From assembly GCA_051891195.1 (NCBI GenBank), contig JBJFEZ010000016.1, positions 1-56,555 of the forward strand: 56,555 bases of DNA. The letters run 5' to 3'. The stretch's first letter is position 1, and every line of letters starts with the position of its first letter. Position numbers and translations under genes: made by a program. Below the pieces are notes generated by a model, which was not told the origin of the DNA, ran no database searches, and worked only from the letters and a program-made list of their open reading frames with translations. The DNA comes from CAG-273 sp051891195. Its GTDB lineage: Bacteria > Bacillota > Clostridia > TANB77 > CAG-508. Below, in pieces: positions 1-9,700 of this stretch.

Positions 1-30
1 AATTATTTAAAAATTTTTCAAGAAAAACTA

Positions 31-59
31 TTGACAATTAATAGTTAGTCTCTTTATAT
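31..59 (+). promoter_or_regulatory. Probable sigma-A promoter of the glycosyltransferase gene
   Basis: A perfect TTGACA lies at 31-36 and a TTATAT/TATATA box at about 54-60 after a 17-18 nt spacer. This leaves a leader of roughly 80 nt before the start codon at 147. Only the motif match supports it. Confidence 0.55.
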
Positions 60-146
60 AATATTCATTTTGTATTTTTTTGACATTTTTTTCTATTTAT
101 CACCATTTTCTAACATTTTTCATAGGATAGTATAGGGGTGATAAAA

Positions 147-1421
147 ATGTTTTTAATATCAACTATGATTTCATTTTTCTATTTTATCTGCTCAATTTTT
201 ATAAATATTAATTGGATTAATGATATAGCTTGTTACTTTGGGTACTTTTTAGCAATATATCTTGTAGTTTTTATAGCATTAATTCCAGGGTTTATTTTTG
301 TATTTATGTTTATTAGTTTATTGTGGGATAAAAAAGAAAAAAAGGTATGTATGTCAAAAGAAGAAGATGTTACAGTTTTAATACCAGTTTATAATGCCAA
401 AAAATGCATAAAAGAAACTATAGAATCTATTAAAAAGCAAAAATATTGTGGCAATATTTATATTAATATAATAGATGATGGTTCAACAGATGGTTCTCTA
501 GAGCTGTTAAAATCTATGAATTTAGATTCTAATATAACACTAATAGAATCAGCTCATATGGGAAAAGCATTTGCTTTAAATAAAGGCTTACAATATGTAA
601 AAACAGATTATACTATTACAGTAGATAGTGATACTGTTCTTCATCCATTAGCAATTAGAAATATTATGCATAAATTAGTAAATTCTGATAAGAAAACTGC
701 AGCTACAGCTGGATGTTTATTTGTAAAAAATGCTAAAAAGAGTTTTATTACCAAATTACAAGAATGGGATTATACTTTAGGAATATTTGGTGTAAAACTA
801 TATCAAGGTAACTATAACTCCACATTGGTTGCACAAGGTGCATTTAGTGCTTATAAAACAGAACTTCTAAAACAAATAGGTGGATGGCAAAATTGTGTAG
901 GAGAAGATATAGTTTTAACTTGGGAATTGCTAAGTCAAGGATATGAAACTAATTTTGCAAAAAATGCTATTGGTTTTACAGAGGTTCCTGAGTCTCTAGC
1001 TAGCTTAGGTCGTCAAAGAAAAAGATGGGCTAGAGGTATGATTGAAGCTTTTAAAAGAGTAAAAACTGTAAGTTCAAAGAAGCTTAACTTTAAGTCTAAA
1101 TTTCTAATGTGCTTAAATGTATTCTTTCCTTTTATAGACCTTGCTCTTCTTATTTTTGTACCACTTGGATTAATCTTGTTAGCTTTTGGAAATCAATTAT
1201 TAATTGGTTGGTTGTCTTTACTTGTTATTCTTCTTGGAATGTTGCTTTGCTTAGTTATTGAAATTAGAAGAAAAAATATGTTAAAGGAAATTGAATATAA
1301 ATTAGAAAGAAGAAGTATTTTAGCTTTTATCTTTTACGTTTTACTTTATGCCTTTACTTTAGCTCCTTATTGTTTAATTGGATATATTTCAGAATTAATA
1401 AATTCTAAGAAGGAATGGTAA
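147..1421 (+). CDS. Membrane-bound family 2 glycosyltransferase
   Basis: This is a processive-type GT2 enzyme of the IcaA/BcsA/hyaluronan-synthase architecture, expected to polymerise or transfer a nucleotide-activated sugar at the cytoplasmic face of the membrane. Two N-terminal membrane segments precede a GT-A domain with DDGSTDGS near residue 111, DSDT near 159, VGEDIVLTWE near 251 and QRKRW near 289. Three hydrophobic segments close the protein. An in-frame GTG at 138 lies inside the Shine-Dalgarno AGGGGTGAT (134-142), so the ATG at 147 is the better start (424 residues). It is the only protein gene on the plus strand and is monocistronic. The sugar substrate cannot be read from sequence. 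Confidence 0.9.
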   Translation: MFLISTMISFFYFICSIFININWINDIACYFGYFLAIYLVVFIALIPGFIFVFMFISLLWDKKEKKVCMSKEEDVTVLIPVYNAKKCIKETIESIKKQKYCGNIYINIIDDGSTDGSLELLKSMNLDSNITLIESAHMGKAFALNKGLQYVKTDYTITVDSDTVLHPLAIRNIMHKLVNSDKKTAATAGCLFVKNAKKSFITKLQEWDYTLGIFGVKLYQGNYNSTLVAQGAFSAYKTELLKQIGGWQNCVGEDIVLTWELLSQGYETNFAKNAIGFTEVPESLASLGRQRKRWARGMIEAFKRVKTVSSKKLNFKSKFLMCLNVFFPFIDLALLIFVPLGLILLAFGNQLLIGWLSLLVILLGMLLCLVIEIRRKNMLKEIEYKLERRSILAFIFYVLLYAFTLAPYCLIGYISELINSKKEW

Positions 1422-1424
1422 CTA

Positions 1425-1490
1425 AATCAAAAACCTTAGAAGTATAAATACTCTAAGGCTTTTGATTCATTTTTAATTTGTTTTTTTGTT
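1425..1490. terminator. Bidirectional intrinsic terminator
   Basis: Arms at 1425-1440 and 1452-1467 pair over 16 bp with one mismatch. They are followed by a T-rich run on the plus strand and preceded by an A-rich run that acts for the minus strand. It separates the convergent glycosyltransferase and ferredoxin genes. Confidence 0.85.
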
Positions 1491-1517
1491 TTAAATACTA
1501 AGTATCAATGACTTTAT

Positions 1518-1688
1518 TTATTCAGCTTCTGGTGCTTCTACTGGACAAACTCCAGCACAAGTTCCGCATCCTATACAAGTTTCTTGATCAATTACATATT
1601 TACCTTCACCTTGTGAAATGCAAGATACTGGGCAACTTGCTGCACAAGCTCCACATTCAATACATCTATCTGTAATTTTATATGCCAT
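1518..1688 (-). CDS. 2[4Fe-4S] ferredoxin
   Basis: A 56-residue ferredoxin with two cluster motifs, CIECGACAASCP and CIGCGTCAGVCP, each giving the CxxCxxCxxxCP pattern of clostridial low-potential electron carriers. A GTG GTG pair upstream lies in the ribosome binding site AGAGGTGGTGA, so translation should start at the ATG giving MAYK. It is the last gene of the walR-walK-lepB-holB-ricT cluster, 61 nt after ricT, and is closed by the terminator at 1425. Its electron donor and acceptor are unknown. Confidence 0.93.
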   Translation of the reverse strand: MAYKITDRCIECGACAASCPVSCISQGEGKYVIDQETCIGCGTCAGVCPVEAPEAE

Positions 1689-1749
1689 ATTTTTCACCAC
1701 CTCTCACTATTTCTTATATTGATATATATATTAGTTTTTTTATTTTTTA

Positions 1750-2673
1750 TTAGTCATCTTTATTTTCTTTTTCTGCTTGTTTATCTAATTTTTCAAGTTT
1801 TTCTAATTCTTGAAGTTCTTTGTAATGTTCTTTTTCTTCTGGGTCTATTTCTTTTTTCTCAATATTTTTAATTATTTTTACTTCTGATGCAGGATATTTT
1901 TTATAAAAATAATCGTCTCCATCTTTAAATTTTACACGGATTATTTCCTTTAGCGTTTGTATTGAGTCTACTACGCCTTCTCCGTCTTCTGTTTCTACTA
2001 TAGCGCCAATTTTAGGCAGTCTTTTTAATTTGTCTTCATAAACCTCTTGTTCATATTTTAAACAACACATTAATCTTCCACAGTTTCCTGATATTTTAGA
2101 TGGATTTAATGAAAGATTTTGTTCTTTTGCCATTTTTATAGATACTGTTTCAAAGTTTTCTAAAAATGAACAACAGCAGAGTTCTCTACCACATACACCG
2201 TTTCCGCCAATTTTTTTAACTTCATCTCTTACCCCTATTTGTCTTAATTCTATTCTTGTTTTAAAAATAGCTGCTAAATCTTTTACAAGTTCTCTAAAAT
2301 CTATTCTTCCTTCTGCTGTAAAGAAAAATATTATTTTGCTATTATCAAATTTATATTCTACTTCTGTTAAGTGCATATCTAATTTGTATTTTTTTATTTT
2401 TTCTTCAGCAATTTGAAATGCTTCTTTTTCTTTTTCTCTGTTTTGTTTGTCATGTTCTATGTCTTTAGGTGTAGCTATACGAATTATTTTCTTTAGAGGA
2501 GCTGTTAAAGTTTCTTCTTTTACCTCTCTTTTGCTAATAACCACTTCACCTAATTCTTGTCCTTGGCTGGTTTCTACTATGACTTTTTCATTTTTAGAAA
2601 TATCTAAGTCTGCTGGATCAAAAAAATACACTTTGCCAGGTTTTCTAAATCTAATTCCTACTATATTTTTCAA
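1750..2673 (-). CDS. ricT: RicT/YaaT PSP1-domain protein
   Basis: This matches the RicT (YaaT) family, one of three Ric proteins (RicA, RicF, RicT) that form an iron-sulfur complex acting with RNase Y on mRNA processing and influencing sporulation, competence and biofilm in Bacillus subtilis. The cysteine-rich PSP1 core is present: CGRELCCCSF near residue 160, then GNCGRLMCCLKYE near 200. The C-terminal tail is a charged coiled-coil-like stretch rich in E and K. Its start overlaps the holB stop by 4 nt, and the holB-ricT order is conserved in Bacillota. Function is inferred from the family. Confidence 0.93.
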   Translation of the reverse strand: MKNIVGIRFRKPGKVYFFDPADLDISKNEKVIVETSQGQELGEVVISKREVKEETLTAPLKKIIRIATPKDIEHDKQNREKEKEAFQIAEEKIKKYKLDMHLTEVEYKFDNSKIIFFFTAEGRIDFRELVKDLAAIFKTRIELRQIGVRDEVKKIGGNGVCGRELCCCSFLENFETVSIKMAKEQNLSLNPSKISGNCGRLMCCLKYEQEVYEDKLKRLPKIGAIVETEDGEGVVDSIQTLKEIIRVKFKDGDDYFYKKYPASEVKIIKNIEKKEIDPEEKEHYKELQELEKLEKLDKQAEKENKDD

Positions 2674-3572
2674 TTAACTTCCTCCCATAATTTTAATAGT
2701 AAATTATCTATTGACATATCATAATTAGCATTAGCTAATATTCTTTTCTTTGTATTTTCTATTACTGAAATTCCATTTATATAGCAAATTTTATTTTGTT
2801 TTGTTATTAAGTTGTATAGTACTATTTCCATATAGTCTAACAAATCTATAATATTTTCTTTTGCTTGGTACAAAACATTTGCATTTTTCCATATTTGTGT
2901 AATGTCTGTTTTATCTAATAGTTGTACTAAGTTTTCTATTTGCAAATATTGCTCTTTGTTTTCATTTATTTTTAGTGCTTTTCCTATACTTCCTTCACAT
3001 TGTTTTAACATATTTTCTGTAATATCTGTGTTTAGCCCATTTTCTTTTAAATATTGTAATATTTGTTCTTCTTTAATTGGCTGAAAGTACAGTTTCATAC
3101 ATCTAGATTTTATTGTTGTTAATATTTTACTTTCATTAGATGTTGTTAATATAATTATTGCATATTCTGGTGGTTCTTCTAATGTTTTTAGTAAACTATT
3201 TGCAGCTTCTCTTGACATGCATTCGCATTGTGATATTAAATAAACCTTTTTTGTTGATGTAACAGGTTTTTCCGCTATTTTTTCTTGCATATATCTTACT
3301 TGTTCTATTTTTATGGTTTTACCATCTTCTGGCTCAATTTGCATAAAATCAGGATGGTTTTGTCCATTGAATTGTGTACAAGATTTACATTCTTCACAAG
3401 GTTTATTTTCAGAACTGCATAGAATCATTTTTGCAAATTCCTTTGCAAATAAATTTTTTCCTATTCCTTCTTCTCCTATAAACATATAACTATGTAGGAC
3501 ACTGCCATTTTCTATTGCAGACAAAAGTATTTGTTTTATTTTTTGATTTCCTATTAGTTTTTCAAAGGACAT
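2670..3572 (-). CDS. holB: DNA polymerase III delta' subunit
   Basis: This is a clamp-loader AAA+ subunit of about the usual size (300 residues). A modified Walker A, GEEGIGKN, is followed by the zinc-finger cysteines CEECKSC and then SCMSREAANSLLKTLEEPP-like sensor/SRC elements (SRC in IKSRCMKLYF), typical of delta'/tau paralogues. The C-terminal oligomerisation domain is divergent. It is placed between lepB and ricT and is translationally coupled to ricT through a 4-nt overlap. In-frame CGG codons are absent. Confidence 0.93.
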   Translation of the reverse strand: MSFEKLIGNQKIKQILLSAIENGSVLHSYMFIGEEGIGKNLFAKEFAKMILCSSENKPCEECKSCTQFNGQNHPDFMQIEPEDGKTIKIEQVRYMQEKIAEKPVTSTKKVYLISQCECMSREAANSLLKTLEEPPEYAIIILTTSNESKILTTIKSRCMKLYFQPIKEEQILQYLKENGLNTDITENMLKQCEGSIGKALKINENKEQYLQIENLVQLLDKTDITQIWKNANVLYQAKENIIDLLDYMEIVLYNLITKQNKICYINGISVIENTKKRILANANYDMSIDNLLLKLWEEVN

Positions 3573-3615
3573 TCTTATTTTCTCCTTGTGTTTATTAAAA
3601 TTTATAAGTCAAAAA

Positions 3616-4263
3616 TTAAACTTTTCCCCATAAATTAAGTGGCCAAAATCTAATCCAAACCTTACTTTCTATTTTTTCTAGAGGAATACATCCAAAAGAC
3701 CTACAGTCAGTTGATTGATTTCTATTATCTCCCATTGCAAATACACAACCTTCTGGTACAGTTAAATCCATAAAGTAGTTATTTCTAAGTGCTTGTGTAT
3801 ATGTTCCTTCTCTTAAATAATCTTCTTGTAGTTCTACTCCATTTATATATACTTTTCCATTTTCAATTTTTATATGCTCTCCTGGCAAAGCTATTACTCT
3901 TTTTATATAGCTTTCTTTTCCTATTTCTAGTACATAGTAAGTAAATTTGGTGAACCAATTACTAGGTTGGTTATTATATTGAGCTACCGGATTTGTAAAG
4001 TCTATTTCATCAGCAGATGAATATATCTTAACACTTGGTGCTTCAAATGTTATAATGTCTCCTCTTTGAGGCATTTCTTTTTTGGTTCTTACTATTCTAT
4101 TTAATATTAGTCTTTGGTGTTCTTCTAAAGTTGGATACATTGATACTTGACTAACTATTGTTGGCGTTCCCACAAAATATTTTATTAAAATTGCTAGCAC
4201 AAATGCTATTACAATACAAAAAATCCATTCTAATATATTACGTGCTTTATCACTTATAATCAT
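3616..4263 (-). CDS. lepB: Signal peptidase I
   Basis: A type I signal peptidase that cleaves secretory signal peptides at the outer membrane face. One N-terminal membrane anchor (about residues 13-32) precedes the catalytic serine S41 in SMYPT and the general-base lysine K121 in YIKRVIALPGE. The later box MGDNRNQSTDCRSFG is also present. At 215 residues it is a typical Gram-positive single-anchor (SipS-like) enzyme. It lies 33 nt after walK. Its likely substrates nearby include the adhesin, the pilins and the GH25 lysozyme. Confidence 0.95.
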   Translation of the reverse strand: MIISDKARNILEWIFCIVIAFVLAILIKYFVGTPTIVSQVSMYPTLEEHQRLILNRIVRTKKEMPQRGDIITFEAPSVKIYSSADEIDFTNPVAQYNNQPSNWFTKFTYYVLEIGKESYIKRVIALPGEHIKIENGKVYINGVELQEDYLREGTYTQALRNNYFMDLTVPEGCVFAMGDNRNQSTDCRSFGCIPLEKIESKVWIRFWPLNLWGKV

Positions 4264-4296
4264 TTTTATACCCTTCTTGTTTTTACAATTTTTTTA

Positions 4297-5742
4297 TTAT
4301 GCAAGTGTCTTCTTGTATACAGGAATTCTAATTACTACTTCTGTTCCTTTTCCTGCTTCACTTTTTATATCTATGCTTCCATTATTTTGCTCTATAATTT
4401 CTTTAGCTATTGGAAGTCCTAATCCTGTTCCACCCATTTCTCTAGTTCTTGCTTTATCAACTCTATAAAATCTTTCAAATATTCTAGATAAGTCTTGTTC
4501 TGGAATTCCTATTCCGTTATCTATTACTTTAATGTATGCATCATTATATACAAACCCTACATATACTTTTATAACCCCGTTTTCAGGTGTATACTTTATT
4601 GCATTTGATATAATATTTAATATAACTCTTTCTATTCCATATTTGTCAGCATTAACTGGTGGAACATTTGCTGTTACAAAACATTCTATGTTATGGTTTT
4701 TCTTTTCTACCTCAAAGCGTAGTCTTTCAATACACTTTTTAGTTAAATCGCCTAAATCAAATGTGGTTTCTTCCTTTATTATTTTTTTATTATCATATCT
4801 AGAAAGAGTGAGTAAATCTGTTACTAGTTTTGCCATTCTTCTAGCTTCTGAACTTATTACTTCTAAAAATTTGGTTTGCATTTCTTTGTCATATTCGCTT
4901 TCTAGTAATGTATCAGCATATCCCATTATAGAAGTTATTGGTGTTTTTAATTCGTGAGATACATCTGCGACAAATTCTTTTCTCATATTGTCTAGTTTTA
5001 CATGTTCTGTAATGTCTTGAATAACTACTATTACACCTGCAGGTTTGTTATTTTCATCCTGAAATGGTGCAAAAAATAAATTAACATACTTTTCGCCAAC
5101 GCTTAATCTTTGTTCCGATGATGTCCAATTTTCTAAATATATTATTTTCTCTAAATTTATGTCTGTATTCAATTTTTTAAATATAGCATTGAAGTTATTA
5201 TCTTGTGTGTTTAAGCTTAATAATGTTTGCGCAGCTGGGTTTATATGTATTATTTTACCTTCCATATCAAATGCAATTATTCCATCTGTCATATGTAGTA
5301 AAATAGTTTCTATTTGTCTTTTTTGTTTACCCATTTCATTTAAATTTTGCTTTAGCTCTGTTGTCATAATACTAAAAGCATTTACTAATTCTGCTACTTG
5401 CGTATTATTCTTTTTTGTTTCCTCTATTGATATTTCTTCTCCTTGTGCAATTTTTTCAGCATTTGTAATTAAATTATTAATAGGTTTTGTTACTGTTTTC
5501 CATATAAAATAGCCTATTAATAATGTAATTGTACTAAAAATTACTACTGTAATTATTGTAATTAGTTTTGTTTGTAATATTTTCTCTGCTAATACATTAT
5601 CAAAGGCTTGTTTATTTAATATATCTGCTTGCGCTTTTAATGCTTCTAGTGTATTAATTTGAAAAAAGAATAATATTCCAATTATGACAATTACTAAAAC
5701 AAAGAAAAGTAAAATAATTTTCGTTTGTATTCCTTTTATCAT
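4297..5742 (-). CDS. walK: WalK/PhoR-type sensor histidine kinase
   Basis: A 481-residue membrane histidine kinase. Two transmembrane segments (about 8-28 and 58-80) flank a very short external loop. They are followed by HAMP (80-133), a PAS domain (about 145-245), HisKA with the phosphorylated histidine near 262 in FVADVSHELKTP, and a HATPase domain with N box NIISNAIKY, DNGIGIPE and GGTGLGLPIA. It starts 13 nt after the response-regulator gene. The short external loop and the PAS domain fit WalK, which governs cell-wall hydrolases in Bacillota. PhoR is the main alternative, so the symbol is provisional. Confidence 0.85.
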   Translation of the reverse strand: MIKGIQTKIILLFFVLVIVIIGILFFFQINTLEALKAQADILNKQAFDNVLAEKILQTKLITIITVVIFSTITLLIGYFIWKTVTKPINNLITNAEKIAQGEEISIEETKKNNTQVAELVNAFSIMTTELKQNLNEMGKQKRQIETILLHMTDGIIAFDMEGKIIHINPAAQTLLSLNTQDNNFNAIFKKLNTDINLEKIIYLENWTSSEQRLSVGEKYVNLFFAPFQDENNKPAGVIVVIQDITEHVKLDNMRKEFVADVSHELKTPITSIMGYADTLLESEYDKEMQTKFLEVISSEARRMAKLVTDLLTLSRYDNKKIIKEETTFDLGDLTKKCIERLRFEVEKKNHNIECFVTANVPPVNADKYGIERVILNIISNAIKYTPENGVIKVYVGFVYNDAYIKVIDNGIGIPEQDLSRIFERFYRVDKARTREMGGTGLGLPIAKEIIEQNNGSIDIKSEAGKGTEVVIRIPVYKKTLA

Positions 5743-5755
5743 TTTAATTCCCTTC

Positions 5756-6541
5756 TTATTTAGATGCTAAGTAGTATCCTACTCCTCTTTTAGTAATTAA
5801 AATTTTAGGAGATGAAGTGTCTTTTTCTATTTTTTCTCTAATTCTTCTTACTGTAACATCTACAGTTCTTATATCTCCATAATATTCATAGCCCCATACT
5901 TTTTCTAATAATGTTTCTCTAGATACAACTTGTCCTGGTTGTTTTGATAAATATCTTAATACTTCAAATTCTCTAAGAGTTAAGTCAATTATTTCGTCTT
6001 TAATTCTTACTTCAAATTTATCTAGGTCTATAGACAAGTCACCTATTACTATTAAGTTATTAGATGGCTCATCTTTTGTTTCTTCTTTAGATAATATTGC
6101 TAATTCTTCTTTTCTTAAATTTGCTTTTACTCTAGCCATTAATTCTCTAACGCTAAATGGTTTTGTAATATAATCATCTGCACCTAATTCTAAACCTAAT
6201 ATTTTATCAATTTCTTCATCTTTTGCTGATAAAATTAAAATAGGAACATTAAGTGTATGTCTTAATTTTTTACATACTGTTAAACCATCAACTTTTGGAA
6301 GCATAATATCTAATAATATTAGGTCTGGTTTTTGCTCTATAGCAATTCTAATGGCTTCTTCACCATCATTAGCTTCTAAAGTTCTATATCCCTCTTTTTG
6401 TAAATTGTATATTAAAATGTCTACAATTCTTTTTTCATCATCTACTACAAGAATTGTTTTTCTGCCATCATTTAATTCATTTTTATTAAGTCCTATGTCC
6501 ATTTCTTCTTTATTTAAAAAATTTTCTTTATTATTTTCCAC
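5756..6541 (-). CDS. walR: OmpR-family response regulator (WalR/PhoP-like)
   Basis: This is the partner of the adjacent kinase. The receiver domain has acidic DD at about 34-35, the phosphorylated D78 in LILLDIMLP and K127 in ITKPF. A winged-helix DNA-binding domain covers about residues 165-258 (LTLREFEVLRYL and VDVTVRRIREKIE). A hydrophilic N-terminal extension of about 28 residues precedes the receiver and is unusual. It is the first gene of the operon, with a promoter at 6595-6623. The WalR assignment rests on context and on the strong VTVRRIREKIE match, and PhoP-like paralogues remain possible. Confidence 0.87.
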   Translation of the reverse strand: MENNKENFLNKEEMDIGLNKNELNDGRKTILVVDDEKRIVDILIYNLQKEGYRTLEANDGEEAIRIAIEQKPDLILLDIMLPKVDGLTVCKKLRHTLNVPILILSAKDEEIDKILGLELGADDYITKPFSVRELMARVKANLRKEELAILSKEETKDEPSNNLIVIGDLSIDLDKFEVRIKDEIIDLTLREFEVLRYLSKQPGQVVSRETLLEKVWGYEYYGDIRTVDVTVRRIREKIEKDTSSPKILITKRGVGYYLASK

Positions 6542-6594
6542 AAAAAGCCCTGCCTTTCTTTATTAAGACTTATACCTTTGTTTTTATATCTATA

Positions 6595-6623
6595 TTTATA
6601 TCATAATAAATAATTTTGTACAA
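6595..6623 (-). promoter_or_regulatory. Probable promoter of the walR-walK-lepB-holB-ricT-ferredoxin operon
   Basis: On the minus strand TTGTAC and TATAAA are separated by exactly 17 nt, with a leader of about 50 nt to the walR start. Motif evidence only. Confidence 0.5.
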
Positions 6624-6696
6624 GTTTTTTTATATAATTTTGTCATATTTTTGAAATATTTTTGAAATAGAATTGAAATGTTTTTGTAATTAAATT

Positions 6697-6739
6697 AACT
6701 GGTAGTATATAGTTAGTTAGGGCAAATATACTACCAGTT
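6697..6739 (-). terminator. Terminator-like hairpin after the glucan synthase gene
   Basis: Perfect 14-bp arms AACTGGTAGTATAT (6697-6710) and ATATACTACCAGTT (6726-6739) lie just past the stop at 6752. The better T-run is on the plus-strand side, so it may act in both directions. Confidence 0.65.
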
Positions 6740-6751
6740 TTTATTTTATTA

Positions 6752-9700
6752 TTACATTAAAATTTCTATATTATAAATTCCTCCATTGCCGTTAAGTAAT
6801 ACCTGCTTTTCTTTTACTTCTTCTCCATTTAATTTAAAGCTTTCTACTGTATTACTTTTTCCATTAGGATTTTTAATTTCTATATGATATATGCTATTTC
6901 CATATTTATATTTTATGCTGTATTCTTTCCAATCACTAGGAATACTTGGCTTTATACTTAAAATATTATTTTCTATTCGTAATCCTAGCAAATATTTAAT
7001 TCCTGCTTCATACATCCAACTAGCTGACCCTGTATACCAAGTCCAACCACATCTGCCAGCTAGATTTTTTTGACCATACACATCTGCACTTATTACATAA
7101 GGTTCTCCTTTATATTTATTGGTTGCTTCTTTTGTTCTACAATGTTCTATAGGGTTTATCATTTTGTAATATTCTACAGCTTTATCTCCAAAACCTAATA
7201 GTGCAAATGCAATTATTGCCCAAATGGCACTATGTGTGTATTGTCCTCCATTTTCTCTAGTTCCCGGCAAGTAGCTACTAATATATCCTGGTTTGAGTAT
7301 TCCTTTATCAAAAGGAGGATCTAGTAGTTTAATTATTCCATTTTCTTTATCTACCAAATGGTTTTCTAAGCTTTCCATACATATATACTTTTTATCATTG
7401 TCTCCTGCTCCTGATATAACAGACCAGCTTTGAGCAATAGAGTCAATTCTGCATTCTTGATTTTGTATGCTTCCAAGAATATTTCCATCATCCATAAAAG
7501 CTCTTCTAAACCATCTGCCGTCCCAACCTATATTGTTTAATGCTTTTTTTAGTTTTTCTGTTATTTCTTCATATTGTTTTGCTACTTGATTTTCTCCTTT
7601 TTCTATACAAATTGGAATAAATTTTTTTAAAATATCATATAAGAAAAAACCAAGCCATACACTTTCTCCTTTACCCAAATTTCCAACTTTACTAAATCCA
7701 TCATTCCAGTCTCCCGAGCCAATTTTAGGTAGTCCATTTTCTCCAAATTCAAGTGAAATATTAATAGCTTTTTTACAATGCTGATATATAGTTTCTGTAA
7801 TTTCACTTTGATTATATAAATCATATTTTTCATCAACTCCCTGTTCTAACACGTCTCCTACTAGGTATGGAGTTTGTATTTCTAAAATGGATTTATCTCC
7901 AGTAAACAAAATATACTCTTCAACTAAATATACAAGCCATAATCTGTCATCACTAAACCTTGTACGTATGCCACGTTTTGTTTCTTCGTGCCACCAGTGA
8001 AGGGCATCTCCTTCTATAAATTGATGTTTACTATGCTTTATTATTTGATTTTTCATCATTTCCGGGTTAACATATTTTACTGATATTACGTCTTGAAGTT
8101 GGTCTCTAAATCCAAACGCTCCACCTGATTGATGGTATCCTGTTTTTCCCCATATTCTAGAAGAAATTACTTGATATAATATCCATCCATTTAACAATAT
8201 ATTAATAGATTCTATTGGTGTACTTACCTGTAAGCTTTCTGTGGTTTCTTGCCAATATTTTTTTACTTTATTATATTCTTCTATTGCTTTAGAATAGTTT
8301 GTATATTTATATGCTAAGTCTTGGCAGTCTAGCAAGTTTTCTGTTTCTCCTAGCATAAATATTATATTTTTGCTTTCTAATGCTTCTAACTCTACTTCAC
8401 ATTGAATTGCTATAATTCCCTCTTGCCACAAGCTATTTTGGTTGTTTAGTTCTACTTGGTGTATTGCATCAGGGTTGCCTAAATTTCCTTTACCTAAAAA
8501 TGCTTCTTTGCTACCAGTATATGAGGTTATTTTTTCGCTACTAGATATAAAACAATATTTAGGGAAGTTATTTTCTGCTACTGTGTTTTTTACATATACT
8601 AAGTTAGAGTTGCTTATAAAATGCAAGTCATAATAACCACTAGATTTTACTTCATCTTCTCCTAATACTGGTTTTATATAATATATCAACTTTATTTTTC
8701 TTTTCTTTACATCATTGTTTTTTAAATTCAAAATTTGTATTTTAAGTGGTTGTTCTTTTGGTACAAATACATCTAATTGTTGTTGTATTCCACAACTATT
8801 ATGGTTATATTTTGCATATCCTAAGCCATAGGTAATATAATAGTCGTTTTCATCAGGAGATGGGCTTAGTCCTAAAGACCATATTTTTTTCGTTTCTTTG
8901 TCTTGCAAGTATATTATTTCTGAAGGAACATCTGTAACAGGAGAGTTGTTCCAAGATGTTAATCTATTTAATCTGCTGTTTTTGCACCAAGTATATCCTC
9001 CCATACTTTCTGTTAGTAGAGTTCCAAATTTTTCATTTGCAATAATATGGCTCCATACTGTTGGCAATTTTTCATCTTTATTTACACGTATATAGTATTC
9101 TTTTCCATCTTGCGAAAATCCACCATATTCATTAAAATATTTTAAATTTGTTAATTTTTCTCTAATAGGTGGAGTTTCTTCAATAAGCTTTGGCTGGCTT
9201 TCTAATGGCATTTCTTTTACTTGGTCAATATACTCCTCTTCAAGTTCTTTTAAATATCTATATATATTTCCATATGCTGCATCAATGCTTAAATTAGAGC
9301 GATATTCAAAAAAGTTAATTTCTTCATTGCTTAAGTTTTCTAAAACAAAAATACCACCTTTTATATTTTGAAGATATGATAAATTTTCATTCAAAATACT
9401 ATTAAAAATTGCTTCTTTTACAGCACCTTCATAACTGTATTTTTCTTGGTTTATAATTACTAAATCTATTTCTATATTTTTTACACGTAAATAGTTGTAT
9501 GCTTTTAAAATTTCTTTTACTATTTCAATTTCTTCTATATTTTGTATTTTTAGTAATAAAATTGGTAAATCTCCTGATATTCCATACTGCCATAATTTGC
9601 TTACTGGAGCATCTATTACTTGTATTGCTTGTAATTTTTTTAATGGATTTTGAGCAACTAAATATCCCAGTATTTGCTGATATAATTCAAACTGTTTGCC